NCBI GenBank assembly: GCA_902624095.1
Contig: CACNWB010000002.1
Location: 56,153-120,152, forward strand
Length of the DNA: 64,000 nt
Direction: 5' to 3'
From: an uncultured PS1 clade bacterium
GTDB taxonomy: Bacteria > Pseudomonadota > Alphaproteobacteria > RS24
Shown here: in pieces, positions 1 through 9,107 of the stretch
Layout of the letters: each line of letters opens with the position of its first letter
How positions within the stretch are numbered: position 1 is the stretch's first letter
Notes under the pieces: generated by a model
What the model was told of the DNA's origin: nothing
The model's input: the letters and a program-made list of their open reading frames with translations, nothing else
Databases searched by the model: none
Made by a program: the position numbers and the translations under genes

Positions 1-1605
1 CAAATCGTGCAGCGGCACAATTTTGGGCACAACGGACTCGACCAGATTGGGGTTCGTTTGCGACAGATTGTCGAGTAATGACTGTACGTCGTCCTGACCA
101 ATCAATTCGCCAGCATATTTATAGACAAGCGAACTTAGATGCGTTGCAATCACAGCTTCGGGCGCCACGACAACATAATTATTGGCCTCGGCTTCGGCTT
201 CCTGCTCATTACGGATCCAGATAGCATCCATGCCGAATGTCGGGTCTTTGACTGGCTGGCCGTCAAGCTGGACATGTGAGTTTTCACCCGGTATTGCGAG
301 TTTGCGATTGGGGAAGGTTTCGTCTTCGCCGACAATCGTTTGCCCGATACGAATGCGATATTGGTTAGCCTTCAGGGAAAGGTCGTCGCGAATACGTACC
401 GGCGGTACTACAAACCCAAGGGTTTTAGAAACCTGTTTGCGGATGCTGGTGATGCGGTTGACCAGAGGCCCGCCGGCATCCTCATCAACCATTTCGACAA
501 GGCCGTAGCCGATCTGAACCGAAATCGGCGCATTGTCGGTTACATCTGAAAGCTCTATTTTATCGGGCGCTTTTTCTTCTACCTCTTCTTCGGTCTCAAC
601 TGGTTGCGATTCTGTTTTCTGCTCCGACAAGTGTACAAAAAAGGCCGCCGACGCCGCGATGAGGGCAGCGACTAAAAACAGAAAATTCGGCATGCCGGGC
701 ATAAATCCAATAAGCAAAAGCACGCCGGCAACGGGTACCCAGGCACTCGAAATGCTGACCTGACGCCCGATATGGGCCGCCATATTCTGAGTGGAAGAAA
801 CGCGCGTGACAATAATCGCTGTTGCGATGGCAAGCAGGAGCGACGGAATTTGGGCGACCAGCCCGTCACCGATCGAAAGCAGAAGATAAATCTCGGCAGC
901 TTGCCCAATCCCCATTTCGTGTTGGCTTAGACCAATAGTCAGCCCGCCTATAATATTAATAGCCAAAATCAGCAGGGCGGCAATTGCGTCACCTTTAACA
1001 AATTTGGAGGCTCCGTCCATGGCACCGTAAAAATCGGCCTCATTGGAAATTTCCTCGCGGCGCTTGGCCGCCTCTTCGGTACTTAGAACACCGGCATTTA
1101 AATCGGCGTCAATGGCCATCTGCTTGCCGGGCATGGCATCCAATGTAAAACGCGCCGAAACTTCGGAAACACGGCCGGCACCGCGCGTGATCACCACCAG
1201 ATTGATAATAATAAGAATGATAAAGACAAAAATACCCACGGCGAAATTGCCGGAAATAACAAACTCGCCAAACGCCTCAATAACCTGACCTGCCGCGTCC
1301 GTGCCTTCGTGACCGCGGCTTAACACAACGCGGGTGGAGGCCACGTTCAGCCCCAGTCGCAAAACCGTGGCAATCAGCAAAAGCGAGGGAAAGCTAGAGA
1401 AATCAAGTGGGCGAAACGTGTTTATCGCAACCATAAGGATAAGAAGCGACACCAAAATATTGCCGACGAAGAAAATATCGAGCAAAAACGCAGGAAGTGG
1501 CAGAACCATCATGGCGATCAGGGCAAGGATACTGATTGGCAAAACCGTGCTGGTCAAAACAGCCCGCATATCCGTCAGGCCTAGTCGTGATAATGTCATT
1601 TCCAT
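1..1605 (-). CDS. flhA: Flagellar biosynthesis protein FlhA (partial; C-terminus beyond window start)
   Basis: Manual reverse-strand translation starting MEMTLSRLGLTDMRAVLTSTVLPISILALIAMMVLPLPAFLLDIFF...; FlhA/FHIPEP-like (ITRGAGRVSEVSARFTLDAMPGKQMAIDADLNAG). Open to the window edge, so absent from the ORF track. Confidence 0.95.
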   Translation of the reverse strand, partial: MEMTLSRLGLTDMRAVLTSTVLPISILALIAMMVLPLPAFLLDIFFVGNILVSLLILMVAINTFRPLDFSSFPSLLLIATVLRLGLNVASTRVVLSRGHEGTDAAGQVIEAFGEFVISGNFAVGIFVFIILIIINLVVITRGAGRVSEVSARFTLDAMPGKQMAIDADLNAGVLSTEEAAKRREEISNEADFYGAMDGASKFVKGDAIAALLILAINIIGGLTIGLSQHEMGIGQAAEIYLLLSIGDGLVAQIPSLLLAIATAIIVTRVSSTQNMAAHIGRQVSISSAWVPVAGVLLLIGFMPGMPNFLFLVAALIAASAAFFVHLSEQKTESQPVETEEEVEEKAPDKIELSDVTDNAPISVQIGYGLVEMVDEDAGGPLVNRITSIRKQVSKTLGFVVPPVRIRDDLSLKANQYRIRIGQTIVGEDETFPNRKLAIPGENSHVQLDGQPVKDPTFGMDAIWIRNEQEAEAEANNYVVVAPEAVIATHLSSLVYKYAGELIGQDDVQSLLDNLSQTNPNLVESVVPKIVPLHDL

Positions 1606-1758
1606 GACAAATTCCTCGTGTCAAACTTCCGTTTCTTTTCCTGCCATCTGCGACCACACTCGGCTTAATCGCCCGTTAAACTATTGAAAGACCAAACAAA
1701 CTCCTTCAATTACGCCGGGCTGCCAGTTTCGCGACCATGCATGGCAATGTTCAAATAG

Positions 1759-1773
1759 GCAAAAACCGTGCCA
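1759..1773 (-). promoter_or_regulatory. sigma54 -24/-12 promoter (TGGCACGGTTTTTGC) for flhA
   Basis: Reverse strand TGGCACG-N4-TTGC; GG-N10-GC spacing; about 155 nt upstream of flhA ATG. Confidence 0.8.
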
Positions 1774-1865
1774 TTTGCGCTTTGTTGCGCGTAAATGTAT
1801 GAGATAAAAGAAGAAATTTTCTAATTCTATGTGTCTCGCGCTTTAAACAGCGGTAATGGCCGGCT

Positions 1866-1880
1866 TGGCATGATTTGTGC
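1866..1880 (+). promoter_or_regulatory. sigma54-like promoter (TGGCATGATTTGTGC) for the flgP/flgT-like operon
   Basis: GG-N10-GC spacing; upstream of ATG 1926. Confidence 0.65.
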
Positions 1881-1925
1881 AAACCCGTTCATGATGGTTT
1901 TATTCTGCATGCACTGGAGAGAAAC

Positions 1926-2393
1926 ATGTTCAAAGCCTGCTCGCCTTTCATAATCAGCGCCTTTTTGGCCGTAAGCCTCGCCGCGTGTTCGGATTATCGA
2001 ATTGCCTTAGTTCCCGCAGAGGAACCGGCTCCGGTAATGTCCCAAGCCAGTGTCGAGAAAATCCCTACAATCACAGCAATCGGTTATGCCGTTGTGTCGA
2101 GCCAGCCCGGTAAATCGGTGGCGCAGCGACGCCTGATGGCCATTCGTGCCGCTCGCATGGCGGCCATGCGTGAACTTGCCGAGCAAATTCATGGACTAAA
2201 AGTCAACGGCAATACGACCGTTGTTGACCTGATGGTAAATAACGACACGTTTCGTGGTGTTGTGAGCGGTGTTATTCGCGGTGCCCGCACGGTTCGTATT
2301 AATCCGACTGGTGAGGACACATACGAAATTGTGCTTGAAATTGACCGCAGCACAATTTCACAGCTGATGCATTCCGCAACCCGGTCGAGCTGA
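1926..2393 (+). CDS. LPP20-family lipoprotein, FlgP-like
   Basis: Lipobox (VSLAACSD), LPP20-like core (AQRRLMAIRAARMAAMRELAEQIHGLKV); adjacent to FlgT-like gene and flgA/flgM. Confidence 0.75.
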   Translation: MFKACSPFIISAFLAVSLAACSDYRIALVPAEEPAPVMSQASVEKIPTITAIGYAVVSSQPGKSVAQRRLMAIRAARMAAMRELAEQIHGLKVNGNTTVVDLMVNNDTFRGVVSGVIRGARTVRINPTGEDTYEIVLEIDRSTISQLMHSATRSS

Positions 2394-2423
2394 TCGGCTT
2401 TGGGTTAGGAATCCGGATTTGCT

Positions 2424-3590
2424 ATGCGTCGCGTGTTTACCAGTAAATTGCTGAAGGGTGCTTTGGTGCTCTGGATGTCAGTATTTATGGCATCGACCGG
2501 CTCCGCTGAGGTTGGCGCTCCAATGGCAGGGCAGGCATCAGTGCATGAAGTGACGGGGCAGGCAGCCGTCACCGCTGAGGTAACACCCGACCGCGCACGG
2601 CGGCTTGCGCTGGAAGATGCGCTGTATTTGGCCGCGCTGCAGGGTGGCGTGGCTATAGACGGGTTTAGCGCGATCGATGCCAGTACGGCGTTGAGCGAGG
2701 AAACGGTTTTGCGCCCGACCGCCGATATTCTGGATTACACAATTATCGAAGAAAAACAGATGGATAACTTAAGCCAAGTGACCATTCGCGCGGTCACGGG
2801 GCTGGCTAACCCAGCAGCTTGCGAGGCCGGTATGAAACGTCACTTCATGGTTTTCAAGCCCCGCATTTATACCTCTCCGGCGGCGCCGGCATGGGCCGAG
2901 CGACAGGGCGACAGGCTGATACAGCATGTGGTTAAGAGCCTGTCGGCACGCGAAAATGCTTCTTATGAGCTTGCAACCGATACTGAATTTGACGCCACTC
3001 GCCGCCAGCGCACAGAACAGTCATTTGACTATTATGTGCTGACAGAAGCGCCCGCTATTGCCACGGGCGATTATGCGCTGCAAGTTTCGCTGAAAATAGA
3101 TACCGTGACAGCCGACACGAATGGCGGGCTTGTGCAGGAAGAAGCCGTGCACGCACTATTGCGGGTCGATGTCTACACCGGACAGGGCTTTGAGCCGGTT
3201 TTCAGCACTCGGACCCATGCAATTGTGCATGCCGAACGAGATTATTTTTTCAACACTCTCAATCAGGTTTTGCAAGCACCGCGACCAGTATTTGACGCGG
3301 ATATTGCCTTACGCTTTGCTAATTTCGTGGACGCCGAACTTGGGCAATTTCTATGCCGGACGCTGCACGCGAAAGTGACGCTGGCTGGCGGTCGTGCCCT
3401 TGTATCGTTGGGACGGCGCCACGGCCTCGTCAAATCGCATTTGGCTGTCCTGAACAAGCCTAATGCGCCGTTCCGCGTGCTGAGTATCGCAGAATTGATG
3501 GACGCCGAGGCTGTTCTTTCACCCCTTGATCCCGAGACTGATCTGTCGTCAATTGACGGTCAGTCTGTTCGCTTTTTGGAGGCAAAATAA
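2424..3590 (+). CDS. Flagellar assembly protein FlgT-like (H-ring component)
   Basis: Signal peptide; N-terminal VTGQAAVTAEVTPDRARRLALEDALYLAALQGG resembling the FlgT N-terminal domain; synteny with flgP-like and flgA. Confidence 0.65.
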   Translation: MRRVFTSKLLKGALVLWMSVFMASTGSAEVGAPMAGQASVHEVTGQAAVTAEVTPDRARRLALEDALYLAALQGGVAIDGFSAIDASTALSEETVLRPTADILDYTIIEEKQMDNLSQVTIRAVTGLANPAACEAGMKRHFMVFKPRIYTSPAAPAWAERQGDRLIQHVVKSLSARENASYELATDTEFDATRRQRTEQSFDYYVLTEAPAIATGDYALQVSLKIDTVTADTNGGLVQEEAVHALLRVDVYTGQGFEPVFSTRTHAIVHAERDYFFNTLNQVLQAPRPVFDADIALRFANFVDAELGQFLCRTLHAKVTLAGGRALVSLGRRHGLVKSHLAVLNKPNAPFRVLSIAELMDAEAVLSPLDPETDLSSIDGQSVRFLEAK

Positions 3591-4033
3591 TGTTATCGCG
3601 TGTTTTTCTGCTTAATTGTTTGGCCTTTGCAGCCATTTCTGCTCCCGCATTGGCTGGTCCTTTTCCTTTGGTTGTGCTGGAAAACGATCAGAGGCAATTG
3701 GGCGAGAAATCAGAGAACTCGGCGTCAAAATTTGCCGATGATCCCGATCATGCAGAGCGCCATAAGGTCAAAAAGGGCGATTCACTGTTCAAAATTATCA
3801 ATAAATATTACGCAGATGCTGGGCTGGACAGAAATTTTCTGGAACTTGCCATTGTCAAAGCCAATCGCGGGGCATTTGTTCGCAATAACCCAAATTTTTT
3901 ATATGCCGGACGCGTTTTGCACCTGCCATCAGTCAACCAGATCAAATCCATGGTCATGCACCCCTATGGCACTGGTGCTTTGCGGGCGCAACAGCCAGAA
4001 TCTACCGGTCATATTTTCTTCCTAGGGCACTAA
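3590..4033 (+). CDS. Secreted LysM/FimV-like domain protein
   Basis: Signal peptide plus HKVKKGDSLFKIINKYY...NPNFLYAGRVLHLP (LysM-like). Confidence 0.6.
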   Translation: MLSRVFLLNCLAFAAISAPALAGPFPLVVLENDQRQLGEKSENSASKFADDPDHAERHKVKKGDSLFKIINKYYADAGLDRNFLELAIVKANRGAFVRNNPNFLYAGRVLHLPSVNQIKSMVMHPYGTGALRAQQPESTGHIFFLGH

Positions 4034-4780
4034 ATGAAGCGATTTAGCGTCATTTTGCTGCTTTTTTCCCCTAACATGCAGCTTTTTGCGGCCGAAACCG
4101 CACTGGAACGCATTAATGGCGCACAAATTCGCGTCGTGATTCAGGCAGAGCTGGCCGAATATGGTTTTTTTGTCGAGCCATCAGTAAAGCCAGATCGCCT
4201 GTTTCGCGCATGCAGGGGCGATTTTGAGGTCAAAAAAGCCTTCGGCGGTTGGCAGACCGTGCGTGTGATTTGCAAGCAGGAAAATCCTTGGGATATCTAT
4301 GTGCGCACCGGCCTTCAGCCGAAAACGCCGGCAAAAGCAGATGACAGCCCGGAAAAAAGCCCTGAAAAGAAACAAAAATCGGATAATCTTGGCCTGATGC
4401 AGCGGGTTATCATTGTGCGTCCGGTTTCGCGCGGGAATTTTCTGACACGCGAAGATCTGGGGTTACAAACATTGTCGCGCAGTGGCGGCACTGGTTTTAC
4501 CGATATTGATGAACTTGTCGGGCGGAGGGCGAAAAAATCACTGCGCGGGGGCCTTGTTTTGCATGAGCGCCATTTAGAGCCTGATTGGATGGTTCAGGCC
4601 AAGCAAACTGTGTCAGTTGTCAATAATTCTGGCGGAATTCAGGTGACAACGGCCGGAATTGCAATGGAAAACGGGCGTCTTGGGGATTTGGTGAAGGTAA
4701 AAAACCTGTCCTCAAACAGTGTTTTGCACGGATTTGTGGCGGGCGCGAAAAAAATATCGATCGGCACTAAAATAAATTAA
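4034..4780 (+). CDS. flgA: Flagellar P-ring assembly chaperone FlgA
   Basis: C-terminal SAF/FlgA domain (RVIIVRPVSRGNFLTREDL...VVNNSGGIQVTTAGIAMENGRLGDLVKVKNLSSNSVLHG). Confidence 0.85.
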   Translation: MKRFSVILLLFSPNMQLFAAETALERINGAQIRVVIQAELAEYGFFVEPSVKPDRLFRACRGDFEVKKAFGGWQTVRVICKQENPWDIYVRTGLQPKTPAKADDSPEKSPEKKQKSDNLGLMQRVIIVRPVSRGNFLTREDLGLQTLSRSGGTGFTDIDELVGRRAKKSLRGGLVLHERHLEPDWMVQAKQTVSVVNNSGGIQVTTAGIAMENGRLGDLVKVKNLSSNSVLHGFVAGAKKISIGTKIN

Positions 4781-4817
4781 ACTCAAGTCGTTTAACCTTA
4801 TGTAGGAGTATATCAAC

Positions 4818-5117
4818 ATGGTTGACTCGATTAAAAATAGTTTTAGTCGCGTGGATCCCCACCAAAAGGGACGCACTGCAGACGTTTCGGCCGGTACCGC
4901 CAAGGGCGTTGTCGCTAAAGCTTCTGCGCCTGCGGCCTCTGGCGGTACAACCATTGATGTGAAACAATCAGTCGTTGTAGAAATGGCTAAAGCGCCGCCT
5001 ATAGATGAAAAAGCGGTGCAGCGAATCAAAGAGGCCATTTCGCGTGGCGATTACCCCATCAATTTGGAGAGGGTCTCCGACGCGCTCATGGACGCTTATC
5101 GGGAGTTGAAAGACTAA
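4818..5117 (+). CDS. flgM: Anti-sigma28 factor FlgM
   Basis: C-terminal FlgM motif (AVQRIKEAISRGDYPINLERVSDALMDAYREL); follows flgA. Confidence 0.85.
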   Translation: MVDSIKNSFSRVDPHQKGRTADVSAGTAKGVVAKASAPAASGGTTIDVKQSVVVEMAKAPPIDEKAVQRIKEAISRGDYPINLERVSDALMDAYRELKD

Positions 5118-5140
5118 CGACAATATACCAATCTATTGTT

Positions 5141-5446
5141 ATGACGTCTCCGTCCACGATTGATTCCATGCTAAAGGATCTTGATGAGATCCTTTCCCGA
5201 GCACATGCCTGCCTTTCCGACCCCGTCAAGCTCGCTGAGCCGTTGGCAAACCTTGAAAATTTTTTGAATAATAGGTTTGCCGAGATGAAAACTGCTATTG
5301 CCGAAGACGGTATGAACGGCGATCAGCGCTTGCATTTGGCCTCCTGTATGGACAGATTAGTTGATCTGCAAGCCAAAACTCAGGCACGCCTGGAATGGTT
5401 TGATACGTTGGGTTCGGATTTGGCCGAAATGGTGGAGCGCGGTTGA
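5141..5446 (+). CDS. Small helical protein in the FlgN position (FlgN-like chaperone candidate)
   Basis: 101 aa helical ORF directly after flgM; call rests mainly on synteny. Confidence 0.45.
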   Translation: MTSPSTIDSMLKDLDEILSRAHACLSDPVKLAEPLANLENFLNNRFAEMKTAIAEDGMNGDQRLHLASCMDRLVDLQAKTQARLEWFDTLGSDLAEMVERG

Positions 5447-5458
5447 TACAGGAGTAGG

Positions 5459-5911
5459 GTGTTGGACGTACAAAATTTCATCGATTTTTTCTTATCAGCC
5501 GCGGCACTGCCGTTTCTGGCATTGCTCGCCATGATGATCATTGCCTTTGCCGCCATTATCATTTTCTGGCTTCAGAGCCGCCGTCTGAAAGTGGTGCTGG
5601 AAGATATGTACGCCCGCCACCAACAGCTTGTAAAATTGGTCAGCGATGCGCGTTCAACCTCCGGATCTCCGGCTGATAGTGATAGCATAAATGCGCTGTC
5701 TGCCATGCTGATAGAGCAGGGCAAAGCCATTGCGACGCTGCAGGCGGAAATTGTGCGTCTTGCCGATGGCGTCAACCAACAGGAACAAATATCGCGTGCC
5801 ATTGAAATGGCGCGCCAGGGAGCCAAACGGGCTGGGCTCGTTGAGGCAACTGGTATTTCTGCTGAACAGGCCGATGCCATCGTCAAATTCCACGGTAAAA
5901 ACACTAGCTAG
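5459..5911 (+). CDS. DUF2802-like membrane-anchored protein
   Basis: N-terminal TM helix, coiled coil, C-terminal AIEMARQGAKRAGLVEATGISAEQADAIVKFHGK; GTG start. Confidence 0.6.
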   Translation: MLDVQNFIDFFLSAAALPFLALLAMMIIAFAAIIIFWLQSRRLKVVLEDMYARHQQLVKLVSDARSTSGSPADSDSINALSAMLIEQGKAIATLQAEIVRLADGVNQQEQISRAIEMARQGAKRAGLVEATGISAEQADAIVKFHGKNTS

Positions 5912-5928
5912 CGGGCGGCCAGTTTTGG

Positions 5929-6267
5929 CTACATTGAAAAGACGGATTTCTTGCAAGTCAAAGTGGCGAAGCGGGCGCCTAACAGCGCCTCGATTTCACC
6001 GGTTTCACGATTGACTCTGATTTCATCGTCTTCGACTTTGAGTTCCAGCCGATCTTTTTCCCTGAACACAATCTCAAGAGCTTGGGGCCCCTGCTCGGTG
6101 AAGAGCGTGGCAGTAGTTGTGCCGCGCTGGGTTTCAAGTTCGATGCTTTGAAGTCCCAAACGATTGAATTCACAAGTATATTTTTCGGTTCTGAAACGGA
6201 CAAAATCTTCACAGGCGCTTAGAAAGCTGAAAGACACAAAAACTAAACCAAGCAGGTTAGGTTTCAT
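5929..6267 (-). CDS. Uncharacterised small lipoprotein
   Basis: MKPNLLGLVFVSFSFLSACEDF (signal plus lipobox); start overlaps the stop of the upstream acidic-repeat gene. Confidence 0.6.
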   Translation of the reverse strand: MKPNLLGLVFVSFSFLSACEDFVRFRTEKYTCEFNRLGLQSIELETQRGTTTATLFTEQGPQALEIVFREKDRLELKVEDDEIRVNRETGEIEALLGARFATLTCKKSVFSM

Positions 6268-7459
6268 CGGCCTTTTCGGTTTCGTCACTTGCCTCATTTC
6301 CGTCATTTTCACCACTTTCGCCATTTTTATTGTCCGACACGGCTGATTCCTCGGCACTGTCGGAGGCCAGCGCTTCGTCAATTTCCTTAAACGCCTCGGC
6401 GGTTTCCGCGATGGCTGTTGCCAGCACATGATCCTCGGTATCAAGTAATTCAACATCTGCTTCATTACTCGCTTGTTCACTTGCTTCGTCAATTGGTTCC
6501 GGAATGTCGCCCGCGCTCTCCACGGCCGCCCGAGTTTCCGCATTTGGTTCGACATCCGCTTCCGTTTCTGCTGCTACGGTTTCATCGGCCGCTTCCGCTT
6601 CGACATCCGCTTCATCAGTGGCATTTTTTGATTCCGGCATTTCTTCTGCTACCGTCTCATCAGTCGATTCTGCTGCCACGGTTTCATCAGCTACTTCTTC
6701 TGCTTCCGGAATCTCATCTGCTACTTCTTTTGCTTCCGAAATCTCATCTGCTATTTCTTCTGCCACGGTTTCATCAGCTACTTCTTCTGCTTCCGGAATC
6801 TCATCTGCTACGGTGTCATCAGTTGCTTCCGCTGCTTCGGCTTCGATCTCCTTGCCCGTTTCTTCCTGAATATCTTCATCCGCATCGGACTGCTGGGCGC
6901 TTTCAGGGGCGGCGTCTTCTTCCGATACCGTATCATCTTCCGATACTGCGTCTTCCTCCGATACCGTATCATCTTCCGATACTGCGTCTTCCTCCGATAA
7001 TTCGGGGTCTGCGGCCTCGCGCAACTCGGCATGGCCGGCATCAATCAGGCGTTGGGCATCGGCCGCCGAAACATCAACGATAATGCCTTCGGGAAGCCGC
7101 ATGTCGTTGACTTCGCAATTCTCCAGCACCCGCACGCGAGCCCAGCTTCTGCCTGCGGTATCATCATCCGCCACATCCAGTTCGCCAAGAGGTTCGGATG
7201 CTGGCACAAATTCGACTGTTTCTTCAAAATCTATTATGCGTTTGCGCAATAAATACACCCGAGCGGCCAATGCTCCGAGGCGCTTTGTCTCGTCTTCCTC
7301 AGTTTCCAAAAGTTTTTGGACAAATTCTTTGAGTTCGGCAAATGGCTTGTCTTCAAAATGGTCGATAATTTTGTCGCGCGCGGCCTCAATCTCAGGCGCC
7401 AGGCGCCGTAGGCCAGTTCGCGCGTCACGCGCGTGCTGCGGAAGTTCGACCTCATCCAT
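6257..7459 (-). CDS. Acidic Glu/Ala/Asp-rich repeat protein, uncharacterised, divergent from flgB
   Basis: ORF from MDEVELPQHARDARTGL with RBS GGAGAAAAA; about 130 aa ordered N-terminus, then repetitive VSEDDTVSEEDA / EIPEAEEVADETVA segments; sigma54 box upstream. Confidence 0.75.
   Translation of the reverse strand: MDEVELPQHARDARTGLRRLAPEIEAARDKIIDHFEDKPFAELKEFVQKLLETEEDETKRLGALAARVYLLRKRIIDFEETVEFVPASEPLGELDVADDDTAGRSWARVRVLENCEVNDMRLPEGIIVDVSAADAQRLIDAGHAELREAADPELSEEDAVSEDDTVSEEDAVSEDDTVSEEDAAPESAQQSDADEDIQEETGKEIEAEAAEATDDTVADEIPEAEEVADETVAEEIADEISEAKEVADEIPEAEEVADETVAAESTDETVAEEMPESKNATDEADVEAEAADETVAAETEADVEPNAETRAAVESAGDIPEPIDEASEQASNEADVELLDTEDHVLATAIAETAEAFKEIDEALASDSAEESAVSDNKNGESGENDGNEASDETEKADET
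6640..6830. repeat. Degenerate tandem repeats encoding EIPEAEEVADETVAEEIADE
   Basis: Repeated gcttccggaatctcatctgctac / cttctgccacggtttcatcagctac blocks. Confidence 0.8.
6912..6999. repeat. 36-bp tandem repeat (about 2.4 copies) inside the acidic-repeat gene
   Basis: gcgtcttc(t/c)tccgataccgtatcatcttccgatact at 6912-6947 and 6948-6983, partial at 6984-6999. Confidence 0.9.
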
Positions 7460-7482
7460 TTTTTTTTCTCCAACTAACGATT

Positions 7483-7497
7483 TGGCACCCAATTTGC
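7483..7497 (+). promoter_or_regulatory. sigma54 promoter (TGGCACCCAATTTGC) for flgB operon
   Basis: Consensus -24/-12 with GG-N10-GC; 58 nt upstream of flgB ATG (7555). Confidence 0.85.
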
Positions 7498-7510
7498 AAT
7501 TTCAGTACCA
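7496..7510 (-). promoter_or_regulatory. sigma54 promoter (TGGTACTGAAATTGC) for acidic-repeat gene, sharing the TTGCAA -12 element with the flgB promoter
   Basis: Reverse-strand GG-N10-GC; GC at 7496-7497 is shared with the forward promoter; about 37 nt upstream of ATG 7459. Confidence 0.7.
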
Positions 7511-7554
7511 AGTGAACTGTCCCAGCGGGACGTTAGCACAATTTGGAAAGATAT

Positions 7555-7938
7555 ATGAGTTCGTTTGTCGACAGTTTAAAATTTTACGCTGACACGCTAG
7601 CCCTCCGGTCGCGGCGGGGCAATGTATTGGCGACGAATATTGCCAATGCCGCCACGCCACATTTCAAGGCGCGCGATGTGAATTTTGATGCTGAAATGCG
7701 GAAAATCTCCAAAACAAATGTTCTGGACACAACACATAGTAAACATATCCCCGTGCCTGGTTTGCGCGAAGGCGAGCTGGCCTACCGCCAGTCAGTCAAC
7801 CCGTCGCTAGACGGCAATACTGTGGAAATGGTTGTCGAGCAAACCGAGTTTTCCGAAAACGCTGTTCGGTACCAAACCTCGCTTGCATTCATCAATGGTC
7901 GCATTGCCGGTCTTATGTCAGCGATTAGGGGTGAATGA
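7555..7938 (+). CDS. flgB: Flagellar proximal rod protein FlgB
   Basis: MSSFVDSLKFYADTLALRSRRGNVLATNIANAATPHFKARDVNF. Confidence 0.92.
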   Translation: MSSFVDSLKFYADTLALRSRRGNVLATNIANAATPHFKARDVNFDAEMRKISKTNVLDTTHSKHIPVPGLREGELAYRQSVNPSLDGNTVEMVVEQTEFSENAVRYQTSLAFINGRIAGLMSAIRGE

Positions 7939-8363
7939 TGAATCAGTCATCGCAAGTTAAGAATATTTTCGATATCGCCCAGCGCGCCATGAACGCGCAA
8001 ATGACGCGGATGAACACTATTGCTAGTAATCTGGCCAATGCAAATACGGTCGCCAGTTCCGAAGAAGAGGCTTTTAGGCCTATGCGTCCGGTATTTGAAA
8101 CCAAATTCTCTGCGAATTTTAACAAAGATGGTTTAGCGACGACCGATGTCGCCAAAATTGTCGGATTGGAACGCCGCGCGGAACAAAAATATGATCCCGA
8201 TCATCCTAAGGCTGACGAACAAGGTTTTGTCTATGCTTCAGCTGTTCTGCCGGAGGAAGAAATGGTCGATATGCTGGAGGCTAGCCGCCAGTACCAGAAC
8301 AATGTCGAAGTTGTAACAACATTGCGTGCCCTGATGGTGCGCACACTTTCAATGGGTAAGTAA
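7935..8363 (+). CDS. flgC: Flagellar proximal rod protein FlgC
   Basis: IAQRAMNAQMTRMNTIASNLANANTVASSEEEAFRPMRPVFE and C-terminal rod motif. Confidence 0.92.
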   Translation: MMNQSSQVKNIFDIAQRAMNAQMTRMNTIASNLANANTVASSEEEAFRPMRPVFETKFSANFNKDGLATTDVAKIVGLERRAEQKYDPDHPKADEQGFVYASAVLPEEEMVDMLEASRQYQNNVEVVTTLRALMVRTLSMGK

Positions 8364-8377
8364 GTCCGGAGTAAATA

Positions 8378-9070
8378 ATGTCCACGATTGATCAAAACTC
8401 ACAAAACTCACTTTCGGCCATTCTCGACAAGCTCGGCGTCAACAGGGCTGACGAGAAAAAGCAGGGTGCCAAAAATACCCTTGGTCAGGAAGATTTCCTG
8501 AAATTAATGACCACGCAATTGCAGAACCAAGACCCGTTTGCGCCCATGGAAAACGGCGATTTTATTGCACAGATGGCCCAGTTTTCGACCGTCACCGGCA
8601 TAACGGATATGGGAGAGACACTTAAGGGACTCTCCTCCCAGCTTTCCGAGTTCCGCCTTGCCACGGCGACTAACTTATTGGGCAGTTCTGTTTTGATCCC
8701 GGGGAATACCGCACGCCCGAATGAAAATGGTGAGATTCACGGCGTTGTCGACCTGCCATCGGCTTCAACTGCGACCAGCATTACGATTTCGGAAATTAAT
8801 GGTGAGGTAATCGACACAATCGAATTGGGTCCCCAGGCCAGCGGGCTTGTTGGTTTCACCTGGAACAATGTTCCCCAAAATATCATCGATGAAAACGCTG
8901 CCGTCCGACTAGACGCTTATGCAGACACCAGCAACGGTCGCGAGGCTGTTTCATCATCAGTCTTCGCTGAAGTGCTTGCCGCTTCGGCGGGCGGCGCTAG
9001 TGGCGTTCGCCTTGATGTTCGCGATTACGGCGAAATTGATGCCGCAGAAGTCGTTAAATTTCGCAAATAA
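8378..9070 (+). CDS. flgD: Hook capping/assembly protein FlgD
   Basis: [41 protein letters not shown]. Confidence 0.93.
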   Translation: MSTIDQNSQNSLSAILDKLGVNRADEKKQGAKNTLGQEDFLKLMTTQLQNQDPFAPMENGDFIAQMAQFSTVTGITDMGETLKGLSSQLSEFRLATATNLLGSSVLIPGNTARPNENGEIHGVVDLPSASTATSITISEINGEVIDTIELGPQASGLVGFTWNNVPQNIIDENAAVRLDAYADTSNGREAVSSSVFAEVLAASAGGASGVRLDVRDYGEIDAAEVVKFRK

Positions 9071-9107
9071 ATTTCGGTCAAATCAAATTTTTTCACGGAG
9101 ATAGACC

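Noticed and set aside
6640-6999. Possible CRISPR-like array
   Set aside because: Repeats are in-frame coding tandem repeats without unique spacers; no cas genes.
6418-7083. Forward-strand ORFs (221 aa, 121 aa) with Pro/Leu/His or Ser/Ala repeats
   Set aside because: Mirror images of the repeat-rich minus-strand acidic gene; low-complexity artefacts with no independent RBS or family.
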